NCBI GenBank assembly: GCA_963921935.1
Contig: OY998177.1
Span: forward strand, 8,025,754 to 8,089,753
Direction: 5' to 3'
DNA length: 64,000 nucleotides
DNA from: Galeruca laticollis
Lineage: Eukaryota > Arthropoda > Insecta > Coleoptera > Chrysomelidae
Position 1 is the first letter of the stretch, and every line of letters begins with the position of its first letter. The notes under the pieces were generated by a model. The model was not told where the DNA came from and made no database searches. It saw nothing but the letters and a program-made list of their open reading frames with translations. The translations under genes and the position numbers were made by a program. Shown piece after piece: positions 1-10,553 of the stretch.

Positions 1-307
1 AAATTTACTATTATACTATAGCTTAACTTGCCATCTTTCTTTGATATTATTCATTTATCATTAATACATTATATTTCCTTATGTTTCAATTTTTTTAGAT
101 TACATTAACCACGGATACTGTATGCTGCCTACTAGTACACTACCTATGAAAATTGAAAATCTTATGTTTAACTTGGTCATTATCTTCACGTTGTATATGA
201 GAATACGTCTTATGAAGTAAAATCGAAAAAAAAACCTTACATCTACCTATACTACTATCTATTTACATGTAAGTAACATAATATTATCTATTCCTCTTAT
301 CACTCTT
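1..307 (-). other. 3' untranslated or partial 3' LTR region of element A
   Basis: AT-rich sequence downstream of the integrase stop. A purine-rich run on the minus strand around 285-305 (AAGAGTGATAAGAGGAATAG) could be the polypurine tract that primes plus-strand synthesis, which would make the rest the start of the 3' LTR. This is inference; the partner LTR was not found by eye. Confidence 0.35.
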
Positions 308-688
308 TTATGGTGAATTATACTTATAAATTGATTCTATATTAAAAATACCCCTAATCATGTTTGTTCCTGGGTATGCCAATTTATAACTATTTTGTGC
401 ATTATCATTTATTATTTCATAAGGTCCCTCGAATGGCAATTGCAATTTAATACATTGGTCTTCTGCTTTATTAGATATTTTCAATGCTTTGATTATAACC
501 AATTCTCCTTTGTTGAATTTTGTTCTCTGATGTTGATCAAGGTTCCAATTACTTCTTTGTTGTTCATGCTGGAAGTAGTTCCAGGAACGGCCAATTTGAT
601 TATTGTTGTTTTGGAACCTTGGTTCCGCCCTGTTCCTATCTTCCCGCGTATTCTCTGGTACTGTTCTTGGACCAGCTCTTCCCACCAT
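308..688 (-). pseudogene. Integrase C-terminal segment of element A, frameshifted from pol
   Basis: This 126-codon open frame continues the integrase of the upstream pol frame. It contains a basic N/Q/R-rich stretch, then a small beta-rich domain with the GELVIIKA and EGPYEI motifs, the equivalent of the GPY/F module that ends many Ty3/gypsy integrases and helps bind DNA. It overlaps the end of the pol frame (636-688) in another frame, so a one-base insertion or deletion near 685 in a GGTGGG run separates it from the catalytic core. Without that break it would be part of pol. An independent start is unlikely. The frame ends at 308 with no recognisable envelope gene after it. Confidence 0.75.
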
Positions 689-3371
689 CCCACCTAATAT
701 GTGTCTTTTGACAAAGAATTCTTAAATATTTTAAGATTTCCTTTATATATCTCTCAGCTGGATTGGAGCTAGGTCTTCTAATACTAATAAATTGTAGTTT
801 TATTTGTTCTTTATCACAATACTGCTTTAATTTTTTACTTTCAAAGTATGTAGCATGGTCAAGTATAATTCTCTCAGGTCTTCCTACTTCTTCTATATAT
901 TTTTCCAAACATTCTATTACCACCTTAGTCGTTGATCTCTTACATGGAAAAGTTTCAACAAATTTGGTATAAACATCAACTATTACTAGTAAATCCTTAT
1001 TACCCGATTCACTCCTAATTAAGTTTCCTATAAAATCCATTGCCACAATCTGTAATGGTTTATTTGTAATTATCGATTTTGCTGTCATGCTATTGTGATA
1101 ATTTTTTTCTTTGGCCAGTTGACATATTTGACAATATTTACATATTTCTTTCACTATACTCAAATCCTTCTTTGCCACATAATTTTCTCGAAACAAAGTC
1201 CATAGTTTTCTTGTTCCTATGTGTCCATTCTCTTTATGTAGATGACGAATAATTTCCTGTGCAAACTCCTTACTTATTACAAATACTTCTCTGTCCTCCA
1301 ATTTCTTATACCACACTTCATCAATTTCATAGGCACCTTTAACTTTCTCGTTATCAAAATGTCTCTGATCTTCTTTAACCTTTTCCAATGTAAATATCCC
1401 CTCTGTTTGGTACAATTGGTTTATTCCAATTTGAAATTTGGTTTGATTGTTCCCTACTTCATCTACTCTACTCAATGCATCTGCTACCACGTTTGATTTC
1501 CCTGGAATATATTTGATTTCGAATTCATATTCTTGTAACAACAAGATCCATCGGTGTACACGATTATTGGCATAGCGGTTTTTTAACATAGCTGTAAGTG
1601 CTGAGTGGTCAGTTTCTAAAATAAACTTAGCTCCTAATAGATAGAATCTTAGTTTGCTAATGCAAAATACAACACTTGCCATTTCTAATTCTGTTATTGA
1701 ATATTTCTTTTCTGCTGGCTTAGTCACTCTGGATATAAAACTAATAGGTACTTCTTCTCCATCTTGTATTTGAATTAATACCCCTGCCAATCTTTCTATT
1801 GAAGCATCCGTTCTCAAGATAAAAGGTTTGTCATATTGTGGATGAAATACTTTTAGGCTGATTAGAAAAATTTCCTTTAACTCCTGAAATGCCTTTTCTC
1901 TTCTCTCGTCCCATTTCCATCTAATATCCTTCTTTAATAACTCTATAAGAGGAATTTCTCTCTTACTTAGATCAGGAACTAACTTCTTGAAATAATTGAT
2001 GATACCTAGAAACCCTCGTAAAGTTCTTAAGTTATGTGGTGTTTTATACTCTAGGATTGCTTTAATTCTCTCAGGATTCATTGTTATACCAGTGTCACTT
2101 AAAACATATCCTAAATAATCCACTTCTCTTTTATAAAACTGACATTTCTCTAAGTTTAATTTGAGTCCGGCATTTTCTAATTCCTTTAATATTATTTCCA
2201 GATGTTTATGATGCTTCGTTTCTGTTTCAGAAAAAATCAAAATGTCATCTATGTAGTGGAGAGTGAAATCTTCATACGGATTCAAGATTGTATGCAACGT
2301 TCGTACTAAGGCTGCACAAGAACTTTGGAGTCCAAATGGCACTACACAAAATTGATACACCACTCCATCTACCATAAATGCAGTGTATTCTCTACAACGA
2401 TGATCCAATGGAATTAACCAAAAGCTATGCTTTAGATCTAATTTTGAAAATATATTAGCCTTTGTAATTCTTCCAAATATACCTTCAATATTTAATGGAC
2501 TTTCGTATTGTTTTTTTGTAAATGTATTTATATTCCTAGCATCCAAACATATTCTAATATCCCCCGATTTCTTCTTTACACAGGTTATTGCACTTATGTA
2601 TTGTGAATTAGATCTTTCAATAATACCGTCTTGTAACATTTTATTAATTTCCTGATATACCTCTTGTTTTAATTTATAAGGTATAGGATAAGTTTTGATA
2701 TTAAAATTTTTTATTTCTGGTATGACTTCAATTTTGTGAACATATCTAGTCGCAACGCATACTTCCTCATTGAACAGCTTTTCGTGAGAATCAAGTAATT
2801 CATAGACTCTCTGTTTGTATTCCTCCGGACATAATTCCTCCCTCATGTTTTGTTCTTCTTCAGCAATGTGATTTATTTGTCCAATTGCACATTCGTTTTT
2901 TCCTATATCTGTTTGATAATTTGTTATAAACGGTATTGTATGATTATTATATATTATGTTTTGCATTTTATAATTTATTATAATTCTATGTTTACTTAAT
3001 TCATCTGTACCCATGATTATGTCATATTTTAAATTTTTCACAATCAACAATTGTACTGATAAAACCTCACCATTTAATTCTAGGTTTGTCATAATGGTTT
3101 TAGTAGTTTCATATAATTTTCTTTCATTTGCCCCTATTAATGATATTTTATTTGTATTTATCACCATAATATTGTCCTGTTTTAAATTGTCTACTATATT
3201 TTGATTTATAATGGAAACTTCGGAACCCGTATCTAATAAAACTCTACATTTAATGTTATCTAAATTTCCTTCTATAAATACTAATCTATTTAATTCTGGG
3301 TTTGTTGGTTCTTCTTCTAATATAAATTCTCTAGGATGTTGATATTTAGAAGAATAGACAATATTATGCAC
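636..3371 (-). CDS. pol: Pol polyprotein of Ty3/gypsy element A (PR-RT-RNase H-integrase)
   Basis: A 911-codon open frame holding the retrotransposon enzymes. An aspartic protease has DTGS at residues 47-50. The reverse transcriptase core has VPFGLQS near 344 and YIDD at 373-376, the polymerase active site. RNase H has its first Asp in LRTDAS near 522, then ETDHS near 587. The integrase has a zinc-binding H/H/C/C motif (His about 712-717, Cys 744 and 747) and a DDE triad at D779, D838 and E873. It reads as -1 relative to gag, and the frame is open upstream of the listed GTG start into the gag overlap, so it is probably made as a Gag-Pol fusion rather than from its own start. The frame runs off into nonsense at its end (about residue 890) because of the frameshift before the integrase tail. 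Otherwise no internal stop, unlike most elements here. Confidence 0.95.
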   Translation of the reverse strand: MHNIVYSSKYQHPREFILEEEPTNPELNRLVFIEGNLDNIKCRVLLDTGSEVSIINQNIVDNLKQDNIMVINTNKISLIGANERKLYETTKTIMTNLELNGEVLSVQLLIVKNLKYDIIMGTDELSKHRIIINYKMQNIIYNNHTIPFITNYQTDIGKNECAIGQINHIAEEEQNMREELCPEEYKQRVYELLDSHEKLFNEEVCVATRYVHKIEVIPEIKNFNIKTYPIPYKLKQEVYQEINKMLQDGIIERSNSQYISAITCVKKKSGDIRICLDARNINTFTKKQYESPLNIEGIFGRITKANIFSKLDLKHSFWLIPLDHRCREYTAFMVDGVVYQFCVVPFGLQSSCAALVRTLHTILNPYEDFTLHYIDDILIFSETETKHHKHLEIILKELENAGLKLNLEKCQFYKREVDYLGYVLSDTGITMNPERIKAILEYKTPHNLRTLRGFLGIINYFKKLVPDLSKREIPLIELLKKDIRWKWDERREKAFQELKEIFLISLKVFHPQYDKPFILRTDASIERLAGVLIQIQDGEEVPISFISRVTKPAEKKYSITELEMASVVFCISKLRFYLLGAKFILETDHSALTAMLKNRYANNRVHRWILLLQEYEFEIKYIPGKSNVVADALSRVDEVGNNQTKFQIGINQLYQTEGIFTLEKVKEDQRHFDNEKVKGAYEIDEVWYKKLEDREVFVISKEFAQEIIRHLHKENGHIGTRKLWTLFRENYVAKKDLSIVKEICKYCQICQLAKEKNYHNSMTAKSIITNKPLQIVAMDFIGNLIRSESGNKDLLVIVDVYTKFVETFPCKRSTTKVVIECLEKYIEEVGRPERIILDHATYFESKKLKQYCDKEQIKLQFISIRRPSSNPAERYIKEILKYLRILCQKTHIRWDGGKSWSKNSTREYAGR

Positions 3372-3382
3372 ATAAGAGCAAC

Positions 3383-5314
3383 TTACTCGAAATTTGGATC
3401 AGAACTCGGGCCCTGATCACTATCCCTTCTTATCTCTTCCTGGTTTTGTATCATGTTCACCTGTCTTCTATCTTCACCTCCTCGACTATCTCTTTGATCA
3501 TAATTCCTGTCTCTGTTTTCATTTCTTCTGTCCTCTTCATTATTTCTCCCCTCTCTTCTGTATTGTTGCCAGTTCCGATTACGATTGTCGTTATCATTCC
3601 GTCTTCCATAATTTTGGTAATTTCCTCCATTATATCCATTATTCCGATTCCCATTATTACCATTCTGATACCCATTACGATAGTTTCCATTTCCGTTTCT
3701 GAAATTATCATATCTCGGATTTCTATCATCCCGTCCTGGTCCTCTTCTCTCGTAATTTCGATTTTCATAATCTCTCTGATCATTTCTCCTTTCATTTTCT
3801 CTTCTATTCTGTCCATTCCCATTTTCATTTAATCGATTGTCTCTTGTATGGTTATGATTTGTATAGCTCCGTTCCACTCTTTGTAAATATCTTGATAAAC
3901 TATCCATGGCTTTAATATTATGAAGTGCTATTGTTTCAGCTACTTCTGAATTGAAATGTCTGCCAATGTATAGCACTAATTCCTCCTCCTTCATTCCCGG
4001 ATCTAAGTACTGGGCTATATTATATAATTGCATCTCATAATTATTCAGGTTTTTGCTTTTCTTATAATCAAATTTCCCGAAGTATAACCTTTCCCTGAAT
4101 GTCGCTTGTTGCAATTCTCCCCAGAAATAGGCTAAGAATTGTTGCTCGAACTCTTCTAGGCTTTGTATTAGTTCTTCCTTATTACAAAACCACAATAAAG
4201 CATGGCCCTGTAATATGCTCCTTATAATAAGCTTGATCTCAACAATATCTCTGATTCCTTTAATTTTGTTTCGAATTATTTTGAGGATTACTTTGGGATG
4301 TATATTGTTAATATTCCCATCAAATTTCACTCCGATTTCTAAATTGCTATGGAAATTTCCTGGACATACATTGACTCCTCCACTTCTTCTCAAATTCTCT
4401 TCCATTTCCTCTACCGTATTCTTTAATTTCCTATTCATTTCTTCTATTTCTTGATTTACTTGTCGATTTATATCTTCAGTTATTGCTAAACTCATCCCCG
4501 TTCTCTCTTCAATCCGGCCATCCAAATCCTTAAATTTTCTATTTACGTTATTTTTCATCTGTTCCACTTCCTTTGTTATTTGTTTATTTTGTTTTGAGAC
4601 CTCTACTTTGATATTCTCTGGTAAATATTCTTCTAGATCTCTTCTAAATTCTAATACTTCTTCTACTATCAGTTTTTCTATGTTTTCACGAATTTTCATA
4701 CCATTTTCTTGTATTTCTTGTCTCAAATTTTTATTTTTATTCTCCATGTCTTCTTTTACCTCGTTAATGTTCTTCTTAAATTCTTCCTGGTTCTCCTTGA
4801 GTTCCTTAATCTCCTTACAATTTTCCAATTTGACTTCATCTATTTTCTTTTCCAATCGGTGCATGTTTGTATGAATGTTGTGAATGTCTCCCCTAATTTC
4901 TTCTTTCATCGCATCCATCTTTCCATTTATATTATTGATATCTCCCCTCATATTTTTCTCCATATTATTCATATTTCCATTTAACTCTCCCTTCATTGTA
5001 GTCATCTGGTTCAACAATTGTTGCATCAAATCCATCATTTGGTTATCATTCCTTGTTCTTGTTTGTTGTTCCCTTCTCTCTTGTATTTCTTGACTTCTAT
5101 CCAATCCTTCTTCTACTCGTTCTACCTCTATTCCATATTCTTCATCTCCTGTTCTCCTTTCTTCCTGTGCATCATCTTCCGATTGCTGTCCTTGGATGAG
5201 GTATTGCACCTGGAAATCTCCCATACCATGGCTCCTTTCTTCTCTCTCCTCTTCTGATCCGCTATCATTTCCGACCTGCTTCCCATCGCGCAACATCATT
5301 TTCCTATTTTCCAT
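3383..5314 (-). CDS. gag: Gag of Ty3/gypsy element A, long coiled coil and RG/N-rich tail
   Basis: 643 residues, complete from ATG to TAA, starting shortly after the primer-binding site. The first 100 residues are acidic and Gln-rich. Residues about 100-310 are strongly heptad-like with many E, K, N and I (repeated GDINNI/MEN/LRE patterns), a predicted coiled coil. Residues about 325-490 resemble the capsid region of retrotransposon Gag (ALLWFCNKEE, FEQQFLAYFW, YEMQLYNIAQ). The last 150 residues are rich in N, R, G, Y and D (GNGNYRNGYQNGNNG) and look like an RNA-binding tail. No CCHC zinc knuckle is present, so nucleic-acid binding would depend on this basic tail. Gag would form the particle and package the RNA. 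The ORF is intact, which supports recent activity. Confidence 0.9.
   Translation of the reverse strand: MENRKMMLRDGKQVGNDSGSEEEREERSHGMGDFQVQYLIQGQQSEDDAQEERRTGDEEYGIEVERVEEGLDRSQEIQERREQQTRTRNDNQMMDLMQQLLNQMTTMKGELNGNMNNMEKNMRGDINNINGKMDAMKEEIRGDIHNIHTNMHRLEKKIDEVKLENCKEIKELKENQEEFKKNINEVKEDMENKNKNLRQEIQENGMKIRENIEKLIVEEVLEFRRDLEEYLPENIKVEVSKQNKQITKEVEQMKNNVNRKFKDLDGRIEERTGMSLAITEDINRQVNQEIEEMNRKLKNTVEEMEENLRRSGGVNVCPGNFHSNLEIGVKFDGNINNIHPKVILKIIRNKIKGIRDIVEIKLIIRSILQGHALLWFCNKEELIQSLEEFEQQFLAYFWGELQQATFRERLYFGKFDYKKSKNLNNYEMQLYNIAQYLDPGMKEEELVLYIGRHFNSEVAETIALHNIKAMDSLSRYLQRVERSYTNHNHTRDNRLNENGNGQNRRENERRNDQRDYENRNYERRGPGRDDRNPRYDNFRNGNGNYRNGYQNGNNGNRNNGYNGGNYQNYGRRNDNDNRNRNWQQYRREGRNNEEDRRNENRDRNYDQRDSRGGEDRRQVNMIQNQEEIRRDSDQGPSSDPNFE
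3389..3395 (-). promoter_or_regulatory. Probable -1 ribosomal frameshift heptamer between gag and pol
   Basis: Read on the minus strand in the gag frame, the last codons are CCA AAT TTC GAG TAA. The heptamer A AAT TTC fits the X XXY YYZ rule for -1 slippage, and shifting one base back gives AAA TTT CGA GTA, which is exactly the open pol frame. It sits one codon before the gag stop. Slippage here would make a Gag-Pol fusion at low level. A downstream stimulating structure was not examined. Confidence 0.65.
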
Positions 5315-5349
5315 TGTTCTTTTTTTTTTAATATATTATTTTTATAATC

Positions 5350-5370
5350 GCCCCACGTTTTTGGGTGCCA
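5350..5370 (-). other. Primer-binding site of element A (tRNA-Lys type)
   Basis: On the minus strand the sequence begins TGGCACCC and continues AAAAACGTGGGGC. This is close to the complement of the 3' end of an insect tRNA-Lys (TGGCGCCCAACGTGGGGC), with one substitution and two extra A. It lies about 35 bases before the gag ATG, so the 5' LTR should end at about 5371. Confidence 0.65.
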
Positions 5371-7528
5371 ATTTATAGTGGATATGTTTTATATTTTATT
5401 ATTTATACTTATATGATTTAACTTTATTTACCCGTTTTTACCTTCGGCTAGCCCTATATAATTATATGAAAATTTTTAATTGTTTAAATTTTATACTGTA
5501 GTCGGAAGCATGAGACTTCTCTCTTTGAGTCCTGGACACCTATTAGAAAAAATTTTTACATATATGAACATTTACTTATAATGATTTCGTGATAGGATAA
5601 TCGAATGAATGATTTATACCATGTTCGTGAAAAGTGTTATGGACATTGACTGGAATAAAAAAAAAATTACCAACACTTAAATAAAAATATTTTAATAAAT
5701 TGTTGATGAAATCTTCAAAATTTTACACACACAAATATTCCTGAACCTCCTCTGTATTCTTTGATCGTCATGCGCACTGAACGCTTATAGTAGCTGCTTC
5801 GGCGCAACGGAGCAACTCTTCCGGTACAACGTTTCTCGTCGTCACAAAATTATAGTATGCAGTTAACATGGAGGATACAAACGTTTCACAGTTCAATGTG
5901 CATCAATTTAGTGCATTTAGAATCATATGGTTGAAAACTTATATTAAACAGTTACATATATAATTCAAGTTGTGAATTAAGTGTGTGTTTGATAGTTATA
6001 AGAATAGGTTAGCATGCAAAGCGGAAATTAAGATTGGAAAAGCATTTATGAGTAGTGTGAACTTTGATTATTTTACAAACGAAAAACTTTTTACAAGTAA
6101 GTACATATTTAATATCTAAAATTATTGTTGCAGAAAATTAGAGTTCTTTAATTATCCATGGATAAAATTTGGTATTGATTATTTTAAAGTTTCTTTGGCC
6201 AATTTTAGATTATTCAATTTTAAATGTTCAAATTAATTTCAAAAGTTCACTTTTCTTTGTTTGTTTGGAATTCCAAATTAAAAAAACTCAAATAACACAG
6301 ACCTTATATTCCATTCTCGGCGTGGTGGACCTGCAACATCTCGTCTCTTTTTTTAGGTATTCCTTACCCAAGAAATACTCGTTCGGCACGTTTCACTTTT
6401 TCACAGGGGTTAATCGACATTAATATCATGAATTTTTTATTGATTTAGATTTAAAATTATAACTTTTACTTTAAAGTTTTTACAAAAACCTTCTCAGAAA
6501 ATTACATCCCAGTTCCTCATTCCCAACTAACTCTCGACTCTCTTTTTTTTTAAAAATCAACAACATTTTTACAATCTCTAAAACACAGCCTCCTAATCTG
6601 TTATTTTATTCAACAATTGTCAATGATAATGTTTTTTTATAGAAATACTGAATTCTTCAATTAAAATAGTCTTGGAGAGTGAAATCACTTGTATAAATGG
6701 TTTAACAATATCTTATAGAATATATAAATAGTCTTTCAAATGTATTACAATGGTTTCAATCCTTGTAATTCCTTTTTTTTTTAGTAAATTTGTTTACAAT
6801 TAATATACAATTTCTACAATCTAAATTTATGATTTATATATATGGAACTGTTTATTTTTTAATTCTTTAATTAGCACTAATTTCGCTTTATATAAACTCT
6901 AACTTAATTTCAAATTTACATTCTCTGTTTTATATTAACTTCCAACTCATTGAATTTAGGTTGGCAATATTATAACTAGATTCAATCACTTCCTTCATTG
7001 ATTTCGATTTGATTACTAGATTTCTATGACATACAATATGGCTCTTATTCCGAATGTCATATTTCATACAGTTTTATTTTTATAAATTACTTTTTTTAAA
7101 TTGCAACTTTTTATTGTATTTGCATATCGTTAATAAATTAGTGATTTGATTATTAATTCTTATTATTTTAGGTTTTGAACAAATTAACATCCTTTTCCTG
7201 ATTCAAGTGTGGACATAGCAGCATTCAGATTGATTTTAATGAAAATTGTTGACATTGACTTGACCTTAGGATTTATTTGTGAAGGTAACATTTTCTTAAG
7301 AATTAATTTCTATATTATCATTACCATTCTATTCCTTATCCTTAATCCATTTCTTAAATTGATGTACTCAATATTTTATAATACATTTGCTTAAGTCATT
7401 CATTCGTTTTATGTTAAATTTTGTTCTTAATTAGGTAGTGTCTAATGATACACCATACGTATATACAAAAAAAATTCCTTTTTAATTCAATCTAATATAT
7501 GAATATTTATCTATACTAGAGGACTGGC

Positions 7529-7531
<3 letters not shown>
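5371..7531. other. AT-rich region, including the probable 5' LTR of element A; no gene seen
   Basis: The first few hundred bases should be the 5' LTR of element A, since the primer-binding site ends at 5370, but its outer end could not be found. A less AT-rich patch lies at 5765-5850. A 30-codon frame begins with ATG at 5869 but has no supporting feature. The remainder is AT-rich, with no recognisable protein or RNA. Confidence 0.5.
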
Positions 7532-7565
<34 letters not shown>

Positions 7566-7610
7566 AATATATATATATATATATATATAATAATAAGCAA
7601 CGCACTATTC

Positions 7611-7644
<34 letters not shown>
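7532..7644. repeat. (TA)n microsatellite, interrupted
   Basis: Three runs of alternating TA separated by short AT-rich breaks and a 15-base non-repeat patch near 7596-7611. Confidence 0.95.
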
Positions 7645-7646
<2 letters not shown>

Positions 7647-7953
7647 TTTTATGGAGATGAAATTAAGCAAGCTATTATTGCGGTGAATTATGATTTAAAT
7701 ACGTTGTGTACACAATCTCTGCAAATATGTTTAGCTCTAATCCAAACTTAATCTAACGTTATGTTGTTTGGTAGAAAATCCGATTGCTTTAAAGTTTCTG
7801 ACATTTTGCGTAGCAACAAAATAGTTGTTAATAACCAAGTTAATGAGCGTCAACCGGTTGTTAAGAAATTTACTGTCTCGACCCTTACTTCGTGGAATCT
7901 ACTCATTTTACTGTTTTAAATGGAATTCACTGTTTGTTGGTAATTCCACAATT

Positions 7954-7989
7954 GTTTCGATACTAACTATCATCGTCAGAATGACAGAA
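7954..7989 (-). ncRNA. Hammerhead-like ribozyme remnant, cleavage site lost
   Basis: Minus strand: GTCATT, CTGACGA, a short hairpin closed by GATA/TATC, then GAAAC and AATTGT. The base after GT is G, and about 36 bases that follow the cleavage site in the other copies (the run beginning AATTTTTTAG) are missing. It should therefore not self-cleave as written. Confidence 0.45.
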
Positions 7990-8284
7990 GTTACATTTTA
8001 TGTCATGCCTACCTGATGTTTAATAATTATTTTTGGCTAGACCAAGAAGTGACCTACCTTGTGATTGACCTAATATATATTAATAGAAAAAAGAAGATAT
8101 GATAATACAAATATCATAGCTTAGATATTATTAGCCATATAGGGATATCCTGGATATCTTTTTTCCATTTTAGATCAGTATAAATGTGTAATGATATATT
8201 TAGAAAACTAGGTAAACTATATCTGCTGGTCTTTACAATTATCACTTAAGTAGGCAGTTCAAAAGTGTAGAACTCCCTAGATTC

Positions 8285-8545
8285 ATCTGTTCATATATTC
8301 TGGGTTTCTTAAGTAGCTTCTAATTTCAAATTCTCCAAGGAAATCCAGTTCTTGCTTCTTATCACAAATATGTAGTACTTCTAGTTCTGTGTTAGGTTTC
8401 AATGAATGTTTGGTGTCGAGTAGTGGGATTTATCTGATTGTATTAATCTGTATGCTAGTATGTGATCACTGTATCGGCTTTGAAAATTTTCAAGGGTCCC
8501 AAATAGACCGCATTACATCCTGGACATTTCAGTTTATATATACCA
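8285..8545 (-). pseudogene. GIY-YIG endonuclease domain of Penelope-like element, broken
   Basis: Conceptual minus-strand translation gives SGIYKLKCPGCNAVYLG at 8545-8497, the classic GIY...YIG start of the Penelope endonuclease, including the CPGC zinc-binding pair. Further on come DTKHSLKPNTELEVLHICDK and FLGEFEIRSYLRNPEYMNR in shifted frames, the matching C-terminal part. At least two frameshifts and in-frame stops break it. The domain would nick target DNA for insertion. Confidence 0.75.
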
Positions 8546-8640
8546 GACACCTTTATCATTTCCGGTTTTATTCCCAAAAAATTAATTTTTTCACTGATTT
8601 CAAATTTCTTTGTTTAACAAAGGCAACCAGGTAATAGGGC

Positions 8641-9379
8641 TCTTAAAAAGGTAGGTAGCGTAGCTGTTGCATATTCTGTATGCTGTATGCTTTCCACTGG
8701 AATTTCATTCATTTGGCAAGCAAATTAGTGGAATTTTGAAAATATACTATATTTAATACATTTCATTTATTATACCCATGACCCCATTTTTCGTGGTACT
8801 CTCTATTGGTACATGTTGGGAAACATACTTTATCTAATACAATATAATTCGACCTTACTTTTGTTCCTCTACTATAAGGCTCACCAGAACTTCAACATGG
8901 AAGTTTTACGAAATTTTATATTTTCTCCTGGGATAGTAAGCATCCGTTGCATACACCGCAGTGAACGCAGAAGAAAATTAGATAAGGGTCAGCAAATCCC
9001 GGACTGGTTGGAAATTTTTTCTGCGCAAGTGCGGTTTGAATCATGTCCATGACTGATTTCTGATTCTTGTGATCTACGAACGGATTATGGATTACATCTG
9101 TCAACTCAAAAACTGGAAAACGACCAAACTATAAACATAACCTCTCTGAATCTGATTTTTGTATTTTCCATTTATCCATAATAATGCTTCACTTAAACTT
9201 AACTGTTATTTCGTGATATGAATATTTTGTATTAGTAGAATCTTAATAAAAAAAAGGGAAGGAAGAACTCTCAGACTAGCCCATTATCTAGTCAGTTATC
9301 TGTGAACATTTTGTTTTAGATACAAAACTGTACGAATTTATTATAATCAATAACACTGACCCTTTCTTTAATAATAGCC
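8641..9379. other. No gene recognised
   Basis: Contains one 62-codon minus-strand frame (9104-8916) that includes a Cys-rich end (CVHCGVCNGC) but matches nothing I know. It could be chance or an older relic. Otherwise AT-rich. Confidence 0.4.
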
Positions 9380-10169
9380 CGACAACATCTCAGATTTCAA
9401 CAGAATGTAGAGAAAACACATATGCACCAGTCATTTGTGGCAGAGCCTATGTGTGGACCAGGGAAAATACTCTAAAACTAATAGATTTATATAGGAAATA
9501 CAGAAATCAAGTTGGTATATTCCAAATTAGAAATTTCAAGAAAATGTGGGAAATAATGTCTTTAGAACTAAAAATAAAAAATAATCTTATTGTATCTTCT
9601 TCAAATTGTGAAAATAAGTAGAGAGTCCTTGAAGGAAATTACAAGAAACACATTGATAAAAAAAATCAAACTGGACGTGGCAGACCATATTTTGAATTTG
9701 TGAATGAGATGGAGGATATTTTGGGAAAGAAAAAAATATTAAGCCCACTGTGGTCCTCTCCACTCAGACTATAAGTCAGTTGCCAACTAGAGAAGCCGAG
9801 ATAGAAGCTAAATGCTCGAACATTGAGGAAGCTAAGAAAGAATCAATAGGGTCAGTATTTGAAAATGAAAAAAATAAGCCTTTAGCCAAAAACCCAAGAA
9901 TAAGAAGTTCCCATGAAATCATGGAAAAAATTAAAAAAGACAAAGAAGAGAGACACAAAGAGAAGATGAATTTTGAAAAAATAAAATTTGAAAAGTTGTA
10001 TCAGCTAGAAGTAGATAATCAAAAACTGAAAAGAGAAAAGAATAATATACTGAAAGGAAACAATGATCTCCTGAGGGAAGAAAATGATTTAATTAAAAAA
10101 AACTTTGGAGGAAAAATTAACAATAAGTCTTTTACAAAAAAATGTATAAATTCTTCAAATCCTAGCTAA
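9380..10169 (+). pseudogene. Harbinger Myb/SANT-like DNA-binding protein, broken
   Basis: Conceptual translation gives TLKLIDLYRKYRNQVG, then FKKMWEIMSLEL and NYKKHIDKKNQTGRGRP, the three-helix (trihelix/MADF-like) DNA-binding fold of Harbinger partner proteins. A charged, Lys/Glu-rich coiled tail follows (9750-10169, about 139 codons open). An in-frame TAG near 9619-9621 replaces what is usually a Trp codon, and a frameshift lies near 9735 just before KPTVVLSTQTIS. The start codon was not fixed. Its partner transposase lies convergently at 10554-11676. Confidence 0.75.
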
Positions 10170-10553
10170 TAAAATGAGTTTCTCAAAAAAATAATTACAA
10201 ATATTTTACAGAATATAGCTCGATATTCTACAGGCACTTAACATTTTTCTGTTAATATGTCAAAGAATTTGTTTTTAGTTTAGCCACCCTACCTTATTTT
10301 AAAAAATAAGCTACATTACTTGTCCTGTCGTATCTCCTGAAACCACATAAAAATAAGTATTTCGATTTGTCCAAACTATAGAAAAACAAATTCAAAATTT
10401 GTCACTTTATTTATCAAGAAAATACTTGTTAAATACAAAATTAACTAAGTGCGTATACATGAGAAATTTATGAGCAAATGATAAAGTAAGTTTATTACAA
10501 GAAATTCATGTAATTTAATAGAAAACATAATTAATTCATTGGTATATCATTAG

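Larger units (their letters stand above)
1..5370 (-). mobile_element. Ty3/gypsy LTR retrotransposon A, nearly intact
   Basis: A minus-strand element with, in transcription order, a primer-binding site (5350-5370), gag (5314-3383), pol (3371-636) and the integrase tail (688-308). Gene order PR-RT-RNase H-integrase inside pol is that of Ty3/gypsy (Metaviridae-like) elements. Gag and pol are both long and open, so the copy is probably young; the one clear lesion is a frameshift in the integrase C-terminus near 685. The 3' LTR must lie partly or wholly left of position 1. I could not match bases 1-300 with the sequence right of 5371, so neither LTR is defined from this window, and no envelope-like gene is recognisable in the 307 bases visible downstream of pol. 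Confidence 0.9.
7872..8640 (-). mobile_element. Penelope-like element, 3' fragment (copy 1)
   Basis: Reading on the minus strand: a GIY-YIG endonuclease remnant (8545-8285), about 300 bases of tail, and a terminal region that shares with the copies at 47799-49690 and 58637-58939 the motif CGAAGTAAGGGTCGAGACAG and a hammerhead-like core. The 5' part with the reverse transcriptase is absent, as is common for 5'-truncated retroelements. Family assignment rests on the GIY-YIG motif and on the ribozyme-bearing termini, both typical of Penelope-like elements. Confidence 0.75.

Noticed and set aside
1..307. Envelope-like gene downstream of pol in element A
   Set aside because: Only a 26-codon hydrophobic frame is seen on the minus strand before the window ends; too short to support an envelope call.
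3394..5378. Many plus-strand open frames opposite gag
   Set aside because: They are shadows of the purine-biased gag coding strand, giving Ser/Ile/Phe-rich translations without domains.
5371..5900. Defined 5' LTR for element A
   Set aside because: I looked for the same sequence at 1-300 and did not find it. The 3' LTR is probably outside the window, so LTR limits are left open.
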